Origin: Paractinoplanes rishiriensis
GTDB taxonomy: Bacteria > Actinomycetota > Actinomycetes > Mycobacteriales > Micromonosporaceae
Direction of reading: 5' to 3'
DNA length: 64,000 nucleotides
Assembly: GCF_016862375.1 (NCBI RefSeq)
Contig: NZ_BOMV01000064.1
Span: forward strand, 1-64,000
How positions within the stretch are numbered: position 1 is the first letter of the stretch; every line of letters starts with the position of its first letter. Positions 25,333 to 33,945 of this stretch are shown here, piece by piece. A program made the translations under genes and the position numbers. The notes under the pieces are model-generated. The model was given only the letters and a program-made list of their open reading frames with translations, was not told the DNA's origin and ran no database searches.

Positions 25333-26947
25333 CCGCCCTGTTGAAATTGTCCGCGGCGAGCTGCAGCCGTGGACCGACTACGGTGCGCATTCGCCGGCCG
25401 GCGGCGCGGCGCTGCTGGCCCTGCTCGGCGACCTGCTGCCGGAACGCTCGGCCCGCACGCTGGTGGCCGGGCCGCACGACCGCGCGGTGCTCGACCTGGC
25501 CGCGGCCCGCAGCGCGGCGCTGACCGTGCTGGTCCGCTCGGTCAGCGACGCCGCCGCACTGCGCGAGTGGCTGCCCGAACCGCACGTCACCGTGGTGGCG
25601 GGTGCGCTGGACGGCCTCACCGGGGTGCCGCCGTTCGACGTGGTGCTGGCCGCCGACGGCCTCGACCGGGTGCTCGGCGCCGACTCGCCCGCGCTGGACT
25701 GGCCGGGCCGGCTGGCCGAACTGGACCGGCTCGCGGCCCCGGACGCGCTGGTGGTGGTCGCGGTGGAGAACGAGTTCGCGCTCACCGGCCTGCTCGACCG
25801 GCGGCCGGCCGACGCCCGGCACGGCGACGAGGAGTGGCGCCCGCTGCACGACGACCCCGATCGGCCCACCTCGCCCGCGCAGGTCACGGCCGCATTGGGG
25901 GGAGAGGTACGCCTGTACGCCGCCTTCGCCGGGCACAGCCTGCTCGGCGCGGACGTGCTGGCGGAGTCCCGGCCCGGCCGGCTCGGCACCCGGCTGGCGA
26001 TCGCCGGTCTGGACGCCACGGCCGCCCAGGTGCCGCTGCTCGCCCCGCTTGACGACGGCGCCGGCGCGGCGGCCCGGGCCGGGTTGCTGGCCGCGGTGGC
26101 CCCGGGCTGGCTCGCGGTCCGCGGCTCCGGCGGCGGCGCCACCCACGCCGGGTACGCGGCGGCCGGCGACGGCGTGCTCGCGGTCGACCTCGACGAGGAC
26201 GACGGCTGGACGGTCAGCGTGCGGTCCGGCGCCACCGCGGCGTTCGACCCGGCCCTGGTGCCGCACCGGCTGCCGGACACCGCGTCGGTGGAGACCCAGC
26301 TGTTCCGGCTGGCCGCGGCCGAGGACGTGCCCGGCTTCCGGGCGCTCGCCGCCCGGGTCGGCGCCTGGGCCAACCCCGAGGGCGTGATCTGCCTCGACGA
26401 CCTGCACCCGGACGGCGACGGGTTCAGCCGGGGCGTTCTGGGCCACCCGGCCGCCGCCGGGGAGGGCACCGCCGAACTGCTCGCCGGGGCCTGGCACCGG
26501 TTCCGCGACCGGCTGCTGCGCGCCCACCGCCGGCACCCGTGGCCGCCGTGGATGTCCGGCAGCGACGACCTGGTGTCGGCGTGGCTCGGGATGTCCGGCG
26601 TGGAGGCGTCCGCCGCGGTGCTCAAGGCCGGCCGGGAGATCGCCGACCGGGTCGCCGAGCCGCCGGTGGCCGAGCCGGACGTGCGGGCCGCGCTGGCCGG
26701 CGCCGCGGCCGCCGAGGTGCGGATCACCGAGCTGGCCGGGCAGGTCTTCGGCCTGGAGCGCACCATCCGGTTCCGCGACCAGAGCCTGCGCACCCGCGAG
26801 CAGCAGCTGCGGACGATGCGCGACGAGCTGCGCGGGCTGCGCGGCTCGCCGGCCGGCCGGCTGCACGCGCTGGCCCGCAAGGTGGCCAAGATCCGGCATC
26901 CGCGGCAGTTCGCCCGGGCGGTGAAGCGGCGCCTGCGCGGCGCCTGA
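25325..26947 (+). CDS. methyltransferase-like protein with C-terminal coiled coil
   Basis: A 540-aa protein starting at GTG 25325. The first ~200 residues resemble a class I SAM-dependent methyltransferase ('LPERSARTLVAGPHDRAVLDLAAARSAALTVLVR', 'FDVVLAADGLDRVLG', 'LAAPDALVVVAVENEFALTGLL'), but the glycine-rich loop is weak, so activity is doubtful. A second alpha/beta region follows. The last ~80 residues are a charged coiled coil ('VRITELAGQVFGLERTIRFRDQSLRTREQQL') ending in a basic tail (KRRLRGA). Such tails are common on glycan-assembly scaffolding proteins. It is the third gene of the glycan operon. Confidence 0.6.
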   Translation: MTDRPVEIVRGELQPWTDYGAHSPAGGAALLALLGDLLPERSARTLVAGPHDRAVLDLAAARSAALTVLVRSVSDAAALREWLPEPHVTVVAGALDGLTGVPPFDVVLAADGLDRVLGADSPALDWPGRLAELDRLAAPDALVVVAVENEFALTGLLDRRPADARHGDEEWRPLHDDPDRPTSPAQVTAALGGEVRLYAAFAGHSLLGADVLAESRPGRLGTRLAIAGLDATAAQVPLLAPLDDGAGAAARAGLLAAVAPGWLAVRGSGGGATHAGYAAAGDGVLAVDLDEDDGWTVSVRSGATAAFDPALVPHRLPDTASVETQLFRLAAAEDVPGFRALAARVGAWANPEGVICLDDLHPDGDGFSRGVLGHPAAAGEGTAELLAGAWHRFRDRLLRAHRRHPWPPWMSGSDDLVSAWLGMSGVEASAAVLKAGREIADRVAEPPVAEPDVRAALAGAAAAEVRITELAGQVFGLERTIRFRDQSLRTREQQLRTMRDELRGLRGSPAGRLHALARKVAKIRHPRQFARAVKRRLRGA

Positions 26948-27078
26948 CCAACCGCAAAAGGGCATTGACCTGGATATTGCCCAAAACCTGGGAAGTTTGG
27001 CGGGGGAATCGAACGAAACGCTGTCGCGGCCCGTATTGAGGATCGGCAAAGCAGCCGGAGGAGGGAGCTGGAGTCGCG

Positions 27079-28350
27079 ATGGCAGGAACCGGAATCGACA
27101 CCTCGATGCTGCACAAGGGTGCGCACAGTGCGTCCTATTTCGACCTCGCACGTGCGGCGGGTGAGGGCGTCGAGATCGTCGACTTCTGCATTCCGTGCAA
27201 CCCGTACTTCCCTACCCCGGAGATGTTTGACGAACTCTCAAGAGAACTTAAAAACATTCTGAAGTATTACCCGAGCGATTCGGCGAGCATCACCAAGAAA
27301 CTCGCCAGTGTGCTCGGTCTGCACCCGCAGACGGTGGCCATGGCGAACGGGTCCACCGAGCTGATCACCTGGATCGACCACCTCCTGATCAAGGAGAGTG
27401 TGGCGGTGCCGATCCCGACCTTCGGGCGGTGGACCGACCAGCCGCTGGAGACCGGCAAGCGGGTCGACATGTTCCCGCTGCAGGAGCGCGACGGCTTCCG
27501 GCTGAACCTCGACGACTACGTCCGGTTCATCCGCGAGCGCGGCTCCCGGGTCGCGGTGGTGTGCAACGTCAACAACCCGGACGGCTGCTACCTGCCGCGC
27601 CGGGAGGTGATCCGGTTCATGGACATGCTCAGCGACCTCGACCTGGTGGTCGTCGACGAGTCGTTCATCGACTTCTCGGACGCCGAACAGTACCCGTCGG
27701 TCGGCCCGGACGCGGTGATCCGGCCGAACGCGGTGGTGCTGAAGAGCCTCGGCAAGAACTTCGGCCTGCACGGCATCCGGTTCGGCTACATGCTGGGCAA
27801 CCCGGCCATCGCCGGGAAGATCGCCAAGGTCCTGCCGAAGTGGAACCTGAACTCGCTGGCCGAGAAGGTCGTCTTCATGATCCAGGAACACGAGGACGAG
27901 TACGAGGACAGCCTGCGCCTGCTCAGCCGGGACCGCCGGCAGATGGCCGCCGAGCTGTCCCGGGTACCCGGTCTCACGGTGTTCCCGTCGCAGGGGAACT
28001 TCTTTCTGGTCAAGCTGCCCACCGAGTGGTCGGGTACCGGATTGCGCGACTTCCTGGTCGGCAACCACGGCATCATGACCCGCGAGTGCGGCAACAAGCT
28101 CGGCATGACCAGCCAGTTCATGCGGCTCGTCGTCCGGCCGGCCCGCGACGTGGACCGGCTGATCGACGGAATGATGGATTACGCCCGGCAGTTCATGGGT
28201 GGCCGCTCGTCGCAGCAGCAGTACGACGAGGACCAGATGGACCCGCGGGCGGGCCGGTGGAGCAGCCAGATGGACGACGTCCCCAACAACCTGATCCAGT
28301 ACCCGTCCCGCCGGACGGAGTACACGGCGCGCCGCGCCGCCAACGGTTAG
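27079..28350 (+). CDS. PLP-dependent class I/II aminotransferase (HisC-like)
   Basis: A 423-aa fold-type I aminotransferase in the histidinol-phosphate aminotransferase/CobD-like group. The PLP lysine is in 'SLGKNFGLHGIRFGY' (Lys226); 'VVCNVNNPDGCYLPRREV' and 'VVVDESFIDFSD' are the cofactor-binding strands, and 'MRLVVRPARDVDRLIDGM' contains the substrate carboxylate Arg. A polar tail of about 45 residues (QQQYDEDQMDPRAG...) is not part of the fold. Strong GGAGGAGGGAG site upstream. It follows the glycan genes after 131 bp and may be separately transcribed. A role in amino-sugar or nucleotide-linked phosphonate synthesis is possible but unproven. Confidence 0.78.
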   Translation: MAGTGIDTSMLHKGAHSASYFDLARAAGEGVEIVDFCIPCNPYFPTPEMFDELSRELKNILKYYPSDSASITKKLASVLGLHPQTVAMANGSTELITWIDHLLIKESVAVPIPTFGRWTDQPLETGKRVDMFPLQERDGFRLNLDDYVRFIRERGSRVAVVCNVNNPDGCYLPRREVIRFMDMLSDLDLVVVDESFIDFSDAEQYPSVGPDAVIRPNAVVLKSLGKNFGLHGIRFGYMLGNPAIAGKIAKVLPKWNLNSLAEKVVFMIQEHEDEYEDSLRLLSRDRRQMAAELSRVPGLTVFPSQGNFFLVKLPTEWSGTGLRDFLVGNHGIMTRECGNKLGMTSQFMRLVVRPARDVDRLIDGMMDYARQFMGGRSSQQQYDEDQMDPRAGRWSSQMDDVPNNLIQYPSRRTEYTARRAANG

Positions 28351-28431
28351 GGAACGTCCCACCACGAAAGGTCGGTCGGTTGTTCGGTCTGCGTAGACGT
28401 GGGTGTTCGGTCGATCCGCCGTGGTTAACCA

Positions 28432-28971
28432 GTGCGGCAGCTCCGCGAAGCGGTGGCCGCAGGTCCGTGGGTCCCGGTCGTGGTGTCCGTCGTGGCCGGG
28501 CCCGGCGCGATCCGGCCGTTCCGGCCCAGCGAGGCGACAGTCGTGGCGTGTGGCGTGGCCACGGCCAGTACCAGGTGGCCCAGTCCCGGGCGGCCCAGCC
28601 CCGGGCTGCCTGTGGTGGTCGCGGCGGCGGGAGCCTGCGCCGGCGGTCGGACCTCGTTCCGGACCGGCCGGCGCAGCACGGGGGTAATCGCGGCCCGGCT
28701 CACCCACCGTCGCACCCGGGCGGTCCACGCCCGGGTGCACCGACGCCACCGGTAACCCGCGTGCGGCGTGCTGCTCTGGGCCGTCCAGGGCGCCCCGCCC
28801 GGCTGCCTCAGCGGTGCGGCGTTCTCCTCGCACACCCGGCTCGGCCCGCGGCCGGCATGGGCGATCGCCCCGGCCATCACCGGCCCGGCCGGGCCCCTCC
28901 AGAACCGGTCCGGCCGCGAGGTCCGGACCGCCAGTCCACTGAAAACTTCGGCCACCCTGGTGTCCGCCTGA
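28432..28971 (+). pseudogene. possible decayed reading frame
   Basis: One plus-strand frame keeps coding-like third-position GC over 540 bp and yields hydrophobic stretches such as 'GPWVPVVVSVVAGPGA' and 'VLLWAVQGAPPG'. It is cut by a TAA at 28753-28755 and lacks a good start and ribosome binding site. I do not recognise the product. It may be a remnant membrane-protein gene or chance; nothing else is evident in the gap 28351-28988. Confidence 0.22.
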
Positions 28972-28988
28972 CCGGGGATGGCGATAGC

Positions 28989-30173
28989 GTGTCTGCCGTG
29001 CGCGAGACGACGCGGGTGGCGATAATCGGGGCCGGTCCGGCCGGCATCACTCTGGCAAACCTGCTTCAGCGGAACGGTATCGAGACCGTCGTGCTGGAGG
29101 TGCGCGGTCGCTCCTATGTGGAGGAGAGGCAGCGCGCCGGCGTGCTCGACCACTACGGCGGGCGGATCTTCGAGGAGGCCGGGCTGGCCGGTGAGGTGCT
29201 CGCCGGCGTACCCGACCAGACGCTGCTGGAGATCCGCACGGACGGCGAGCCGCGGTTCCTGGACCTGCGGGCGCTCTCCGGCGGCCGGTCCAGCCGGATG
29301 GTCCCGCAGCAGCTGCTGGTGCGCCGGCTGCTGGCCACCTACCTGGCCGGCGGTGGCGACCTGCGGTTCGAGGCGCTCGACGTGGCGCTGCACGACCTGG
29401 ACGGCGACACGCCCCGGGTCACCTACCGCGACCCGGACGGCACCGAGCACGAGATCGCCTGCGCCTACGTGGCGGGTTGCGACGGCTTCCACGGGGTGAG
29501 CCGCCGCAGCATCCCCGAGGAGGCGCTCGCCACGTACACCTTCGACCACGGCATCGGGTGGTACACGGTGCTGGCCGACTCGCCGGCCCCGAGCTACCCG
29601 CTGTTCGCGGTGAGCGAGCACGGCCTCGCCGCCCACTTCCCCCGCGGCCCGCGCGCCAGCCGCTTCTACCTGCAGTACCGCGCGGGCGACGACCCCCGCA
29701 AGTGGCCCGACGAGGACACCTGGCAGCAGCTGCGGCTGCGGCTCGGCTCGCCCGACCTGGCCGGGACGATCACCGACCGCGAGATCGTCGAGATGCGCAG
29801 TTTCGTGGTCGAGCCGATGGAGTTCGGCCGGCTGTTCCTGGTCGGCGACGCGGCGCACATCATCACCCCGCTCGGCGCCAAGGGCATGAACCTGGCGGTC
29901 AGCGACGCGCACATGCTGGCCGAGGCGCTGATCGGGGCCGAGCGCGGCGGTGACCGGTCGGCGCTGGCCGGATACTCGGCCGCCTGCCTGCGGCGCACCT
30001 GGGACTACCAGGAATTCTCCCGCTGGTTCAGCGAGATGCTGCACGACGCCGGCGACGACACCGACGCCGGGCCGTTCCGCCGCCGGCTCGCCCGGGCCCG
30101 GATGGACCGGCTGTTCTCCTCGCCGCCGGCCGCGGCCGCGTTCGCCGACATGATGGCCGGCACCACCTACTGA
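28989..30173 (+). CDS. pobA: 4-hydroxybenzoate 3-monooxygenase
   Basis: A 394-aa class A flavoprotein that hydroxylates 4-hydroxybenzoate to protocatechuate using NAD(P)H and O2. FAD motifs are 'VAIIGAGPAGITLANLL', the DG motif 'YVAGCDGFHGVSRRSIP' and 'GRLFLVGDAAHIITPLGAKGMN'. Segments 'ERQRAGVLDHYGG' and 'MRSFVVEPMEFGRLF' align well with the Pseudomonas enzyme, and the length matches from GTG 28989 (GTG 28998 is an alternative). No protocatechuate-pathway genes or PobR lie nearby. It is convergent with, and overlaps by 7 bp, the flavin reductase gene. Confidence 0.9.
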   Translation: MSAVRETTRVAIIGAGPAGITLANLLQRNGIETVVLEVRGRSYVEERQRAGVLDHYGGRIFEEAGLAGEVLAGVPDQTLLEIRTDGEPRFLDLRALSGGRSSRMVPQQLLVRRLLATYLAGGGDLRFEALDVALHDLDGDTPRVTYRDPDGTEHEIACAYVAGCDGFHGVSRRSIPEEALATYTFDHGIGWYTVLADSPAPSYPLFAVSEHGLAAHFPRGPRASRFYLQYRAGDDPRKWPDEDTWQQLRLRLGSPDLAGTITDREIVEMRSFVVEPMEFGRLFLVGDAAHIITPLGAKGMNLAVSDAHMLAEALIGAERGGDRSALAGYSAACLRRTWDYQEFSRWFSEMLHDAGDDTDAGPFRRRLARARMDRLFSSPPAAAAFADMMAGTTY

Positions 30174-30811
30174 TCGGGCCGCCAGATCTGCGCCCGCCAG
30201 TTCTGGAACGGGCGGTCGTCGCCGCGCTGCACCACCGGGAACACGCTGGAGACCTGCTGCCAGGAGGGCTGGGCGCGCTGCTGCCGGGCGGACAGCGCCC
30301 GCACCACCGCGTGCAGCAGGTCGAGCAGCGCCCGGTGCAGCTGCGGCTCGGCCACGACGCCGTGCACGTCGACCACCGCGGGGTCGAGCGGGATGCGGAT
30401 GCAGGCCGGGTGCAGCAGCGTGGCGCCGGCGTGCGCCAGCACCGTCTCGAGGCCGGTCACGGCGCCCTCGTCCTGACCGGGCCGGGCCACCGACAGCCAG
30501 GCCACCGGCTTGCCGCTCAGGTCGCCGCCGTCGACCAGCCAGTCCAGCAGGTTCTTGAGGCTGCCCGGGATCGACCCGGCGAACTCGGGCGTGCAGAACA
30601 GCGCGGCGTCCGCGGCGGCCAGTTCCTGCCGCAGGCGGGCCACCTGGTCCGGCGGGGAGTAGTCGCCGGGTATGAACACCGGCAGGTCGCGCAGCCCGGG
30701 GTAGAGCGCCGCGGTGATCTCCGGCGGCGCGTACCTGGCCACCGTCCGCAGCGCCGCGGTGTGCAGGGACGCCTCCCTCGGGTGCCCCGAGATCAGCAGG
30801 ATGCGCGCCAT
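30167..30811 (-). CDS. NADPH-dependent FMN reductase (flavodoxin fold)
   Basis: A 214-aa flavodoxin-like oxidoreductase. The phosphate loop 'LLISGHPREASLHTAAL' and the 'FCTPEFAGSIPGSLKNLLDWLVDGG' region are diagnostic of the NADPH-dependent FMN reductase family (SsuE/ChrR-like). It could deliver reduced flavin or reduce quinones. One attractive but unproven link is to the two flavin-dependent LLM monooxygenases in this window, neither of which has its own reductase nearby. ATG at 30811; the stop overlaps pobA. Confidence 0.85.
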   Translation of the reverse strand: MARILLISGHPREASLHTAALRTVARYAPPEITAALYPGLRDLPVFIPGDYSPPDQVARLRQELAAADAALFCTPEFAGSIPGSLKNLLDWLVDGGDLSGKPVAWLSVARPGQDEGAVTGLETVLAHAGATLLHPACIRIPLDPAVVDVHGVVAEPQLHRALLDLLHAVVRALSARQQRAQPSWQQVSSVFPVVQRGDDRPFQNWRAQIWRPDQ

Positions 30812-30966
30812 GTCCGTACTCCTCAGTCCGGTCGCCCACGGCCGACGTTGCACAGCGACACCGGAAGAAACGGGAAAACCACGTGAGCGTAGCCGGGTGA
30901 TCGGGGTCACTCCGCGGCGCCGCCGGGTGCAAGATTGACCCCGACGGTTGTCGAGAGGAGTGGAAG

Positions 30967-32082
30967 ATGAGCCGGGTACGGCTACTGGTCGGCACACGCA
31001 AGGGCGCGTTCACCCTGACCTCGGACGCCTCCCGCAAGGACTGGGCGGTGAGCGGGCCGCATTTCGGCGGCTGGGAGATCTATCACGTGGCCGGCTCGCC
31101 GGCTGACCCGGACCGGTTGTGGGCGTCGCAGACGTCCGGCTGGTTCGGCCAGATCATCCAACGCTCCGACGACGGCGGCCAGAACTGGCTGCCGGTCGGC
31201 AACGATTTCACGTACGCCGGTGAGGTGGGTGACCACCTCTGGTACGACGGCACCCCGCGCCCGTGGGAGTTCAAGCGCATCTGGCACCTGGAGCCCTCCC
31301 GCACCGACCCGGACACGGTCTACGCGGGTGCCGAGGACGCCGCGCTCTACCGTTCCACCGACGGCGGCCAGCAGTGGGAGGAACTCACCGCGCTGCGCAC
31401 CCACCCGACCGGACCGACCTGGCAGCCCGGCGCCGGCGGAATGTGCCTGCACACGATCATCCTGGACCCGGTGAACCCGGACCGGATCTTCGTGGCCATC
31501 TCGGCGGCCGGGGCGTTCCGCACCGACGACGGCGGCAAGACCTGGCTGCCGATCAACAAGGGCCTGCGCTCCGGCGGCATCCCGGACGAGGACGCCGAGG
31601 TCGGCCACTGCGTGCACCGGCTGGCCATGCACCCGTCCCGGCCGGACGTGCTGTTCATGCAGAAGCACTGGGACGTGCTGCGCACCGACGACGCCGGCGG
31701 CCAGTGGCGGGAGATCAGCGGCAACCTGCCCACCGACTTCGGCTTCCCGATCGCGGTGCACGCGCACGAGCCGGAGACGGTGTACGTGATCCCGATCAAG
31801 AGCGACTCGGAGCACTACGTGCCGGACGGCCGGCTGCGGGTGTACCGCAGCCGCAGCGGCGGCGACGAGTGGGAGCCGCTCACCACGGGCCTGCCGCAGG
31901 AGCACTGCTACGTCAACGTCCTGCGCGACGCCATGGCGGTCGACACGCTCGACGACTGCGGCATCTACTTCGGCACCACCGGCGGCCAGGTGTACGGGTC
32001 GGCCGACGGCGGCGACACCTGGCAGCCGATCGTGCGCGACCTGCCCGCCGTGCTCTCGGTGGAAGTGCAGGTGCTGCCGTGA
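30967..32082 (+). CDS. BNR/Asp-box beta-propeller protein
   Basis: A 371-aa propeller with five clear Asp boxes (SxDxGxxW type): 'RSDDGGQNW' near residue 66, 'RSTDGGQQW' near 129, 'RTDDGGKTW' near 185, 'RTDDAGGQW' near 239 and 'GSADGGDTW' near 344. These repeats occur in sialidases and VPS10-like proteins, but the sialidase arginine triad is not evident, so I do not call an enzyme. No signal peptide, hence probably cytoplasmic. GAGGAG precedes the ATG. Its TGA overlaps a MoaD/ThiS-like gene by 4 bp, a tight pairing that suggests a shared function. Confidence 0.78.
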   Translation: MSRVRLLVGTRKGAFTLTSDASRKDWAVSGPHFGGWEIYHVAGSPADPDRLWASQTSGWFGQIIQRSDDGGQNWLPVGNDFTYAGEVGDHLWYDGTPRPWEFKRIWHLEPSRTDPDTVYAGAEDAALYRSTDGGQQWEELTALRTHPTGPTWQPGAGGMCLHTIILDPVNPDRIFVAISAAGAFRTDDGGKTWLPINKGLRSGGIPDEDAEVGHCVHRLAMHPSRPDVLFMQKHWDVLRTDDAGGQWREISGNLPTDFGFPIAVHAHEPETVYVIPIKSDSEHYVPDGRLRVYRSRSGGDEWEPLTTGLPQEHCYVNVLRDAMAVDTLDDCGIYFGTTGGQVYGSADGGDTWQPIVRDLPAVLSVEVQVLP

Positions 32083-32375
32083 TCCGGGTGGTGCTGCCGC
32101 CGCACCTGCGCACCCTCGCGCAGGTCAGCGGCGAGGTGCGGGTCGAGGTGGACGGCCCGGTCACCCAGCGCCAGGTGCTCGACGCGGTCGAGCGGAGCTT
32201 CCCGGTGCTGGTCGGCACCATGCGCGACCGGGCCACCGGCAAGCGGCGCGCCCTGGTCCGCTTCTTCGCCTGCGAGGAAGACCTGTCCAACGAGCCGCCG
32301 GACGCGCCGCTGCCCGACCGGGTGGCCAGCGGCGACGAGCCCTACCTCGTGGTCGGCGCGATGGCCGGCGGCTAG
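32079..32375 (+). CDS. MoaD/ThiS-like ubiquitin-fold protein
   Basis: A 98-aa beta-grasp protein of the MoaD/ThiS family, starting at GTG 32079 inside the propeller's stop (GTGA). 'VVLPPHLRTLAQVSGEVRVEVDGPVTQRQVLDAVERSFPVL' is the family core and the protein ends exactly in Gly-Gly. That is the C-terminal feature that is adenylated and thiocarboxylated in sulfur carriers. No E1-like activating enzyme or molybdopterin gene is nearby, so it is unlikely to be the housekeeping MoaD. Role with the beta-propeller unknown. Confidence 0.78.
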   Translation: MIRVVLPPHLRTLAQVSGEVRVEVDGPVTQRQVLDAVERSFPVLVGTMRDRATGKRRALVRFFACEEDLSNEPPDAPLPDRVASGDEPYLVVGAMAGG

Positions 32376-32388
32376 GGCCGGCCCTCGG

Positions 32389-33945
32389 TCACCTCTCGTT
32401 CAGGTCGGTCAGCGGGGTCGGCTTTTTGATGTTCGGAGGTGCGTTCCACTTCTGCAGCTCGGAACTGTTGCAGACGGCCACCTTGACCTTGCTGGTGCCG
32501 TCGCTGTGCGTGTCCCTCGGCGTCACCCTCTGGCTGGTCGGCGTGAGGCAGAAGCCGGCTTCGTCCTCGATCCGGTAGCTGCTCGCGTAGATGCCGGTGT
32601 CGTGGTAGACGGTCCACTGCACGTCGTCCGCGGTCCGCGCGGCCGCGGACGTGCAGTTGACCACCGTGGTGTACGCGGTGGACGCGGCGCTCAGCGGCGA
32701 CCGCAGGCAGAACGTCGTGTTCGGCGGCGTCTGCCCGGAACCGGTGGTGACCAGGATCGGACCCTTCTTGAAGGTCTCCGGCAGCGACGGCACCGGGTGC
32801 ACCCACCGCTGGTTCCAGTCCACCACGCCGCCCGGGTCCTGCTTGCAGAACCACGCGATCATGTAGCCGGAGGTCACCGACTGGTTGGTCACGTCCAGGC
32901 AGCGGCTGAACTGCTCGTAGTTGACCAGCTGGGCGGTGCTGTCGCCGGCCATGCCGGCACCGACGCCGGTGCTGGAGCGCCAGATGTTGCGGTTGCTCGT
33001 GGTGGTGCAGTTGCCGATCACCAGCAGGCTGTTCGCGGTGTTCGGGTTGTCCAGCGACAGGCAGTTGCTGCTCTCCACCACCGGCGTGCCGTTGTTGTCC
33101 CGGGTGGACTTGAACCGGCTGCTGCCGTCCAGGCTCCACTGGAAGCGCGACGTCCGGTTCTGCGGGCAGAAGTCGAACTGGAGGTAGTTGTTGTTGCCGG
33201 CGTTGTGCGCCGGCAGGACGTCCAGGCACATCCCGTACGGCGCGGCCAGCGACTCCGAGTAGATCAGCTTGAGGTACAGGTCGGCGGTGTAGCCGAACTG
33301 CTGGGTGCTGCCGCCGCTGCAGTTCTTCATGCGGACCCGTTGGCCCCTGGCCGGTGTCTTGGCGGTGGTGTCCGCGTCGATGCACTGTTGGGAACTCAGG
33401 GTGGTGGCGTCGATCCGGATGTTGCCGCCCGGGATGTTGGTGTTGCTGGTGCTGAAGACGTACGTGGCGGTCAGCGTCCGGCACGGGCGGTTGTCCTGGG
33501 TGAGCGGCCGGGACGGGCACCTGCCGGCGTTCTTGTCGCCGTACCCGATCGACGTCACCAGCGCGGTGGTCGGCACGTTGTTGACCGGGCAGTCCGGCAA
33601 CTTCACGCCGTCCTGGTCGCGGTATTCGACGGTCACGTGGTAGAGCAGCTGCTCGGTGGCGCCGGGCACCTCCTGGTCGCCGCGCAGCACGCACGGCGGC
33701 AGGCTCTCCAGCAGGCCCTCGAGCTTCTCGTTGGCGGCGGCGCGCACCCGGGCCATCATCACGTCCATGCCGGTCTGCGCGGCGTTCAGCGCGGTGTTGC
33801 GGGCGTCCAGGAACTTGGTCGCGTCGAACTGGCGGACCACGACCGGGGTCAGGGTGGCGGACATGGCCAGGCCGACCGTGACCACCATGAGCGCCATCGG
33901 CAGCGAGCCGCGCTCGTCCCGGCGCAGGCTGGTGAACCATTTCAT
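32389..33945 (-). CDS. PilX-like minor pilin with C-terminal ricin-type lectin repeats
   Basis: A 518-aa protein beginning 'MKWFTSLRRDERG|SLPMALMVVTVGLAMSATLTPVVV', a type IV prepilin-like leader (cleavage after Gly13). It lacks the Glu at +5, as in PilX/GspK-type proteins. After a pilin-like region, residues from about 165 hold repeated Cys-Leu-(Asp/Ser) and QxW blocks: 'CLDVLPAHNAG', 'SRFQWSL', 'CLSLDNPN', 'CLDVTNQ', 'NQRWVHP', 'CLRSPLS', 'VQWTVYH', 'CLTPTSQ', 'LQKWNAP'. These indicate about two ricin-type beta-trefoils, which usually bind sugars. It is the last of three overlapping pilin genes. Confidence 0.75.
   Translation of the reverse strand: MKWFTSLRRDERGSLPMALMVVTVGLAMSATLTPVVVRQFDATKFLDARNTALNAAQTGMDVMMARVRAAANEKLEGLLESLPPCVLRGDQEVPGATEQLLYHVTVEYRDQDGVKLPDCPVNNVPTTALVTSIGYGDKNAGRCPSRPLTQDNRPCRTLTATYVFSTSNTNIPGGNIRIDATTLSSQQCIDADTTAKTPARGQRVRMKNCSGGSTQQFGYTADLYLKLIYSESLAAPYGMCLDVLPAHNAGNNNYLQFDFCPQNRTSRFQWSLDGSSRFKSTRDNNGTPVVESSNCLSLDNPNTANSLLVIGNCTTTSNRNIWRSSTGVGAGMAGDSTAQLVNYEQFSRCLDVTNQSVTSGYMIAWFCKQDPGGVVDWNQRWVHPVPSLPETFKKGPILVTTGSGQTPPNTTFCLRSPLSAASTAYTTVVNCTSAAARTADDVQWTVYHDTGIYASSYRIEDEAGFCLTPTSQRVTPRDTHSDGTSKVKVAVCNSSELQKWNAPPNIKKPTPLTDLNER

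Noticed and set aside
27429..28988. N-terminal extension of PobA
   Set aside because: It runs through the aminotransferase gene in another frame; the FAD-binding start defines the true N-terminus near 28989-28998.
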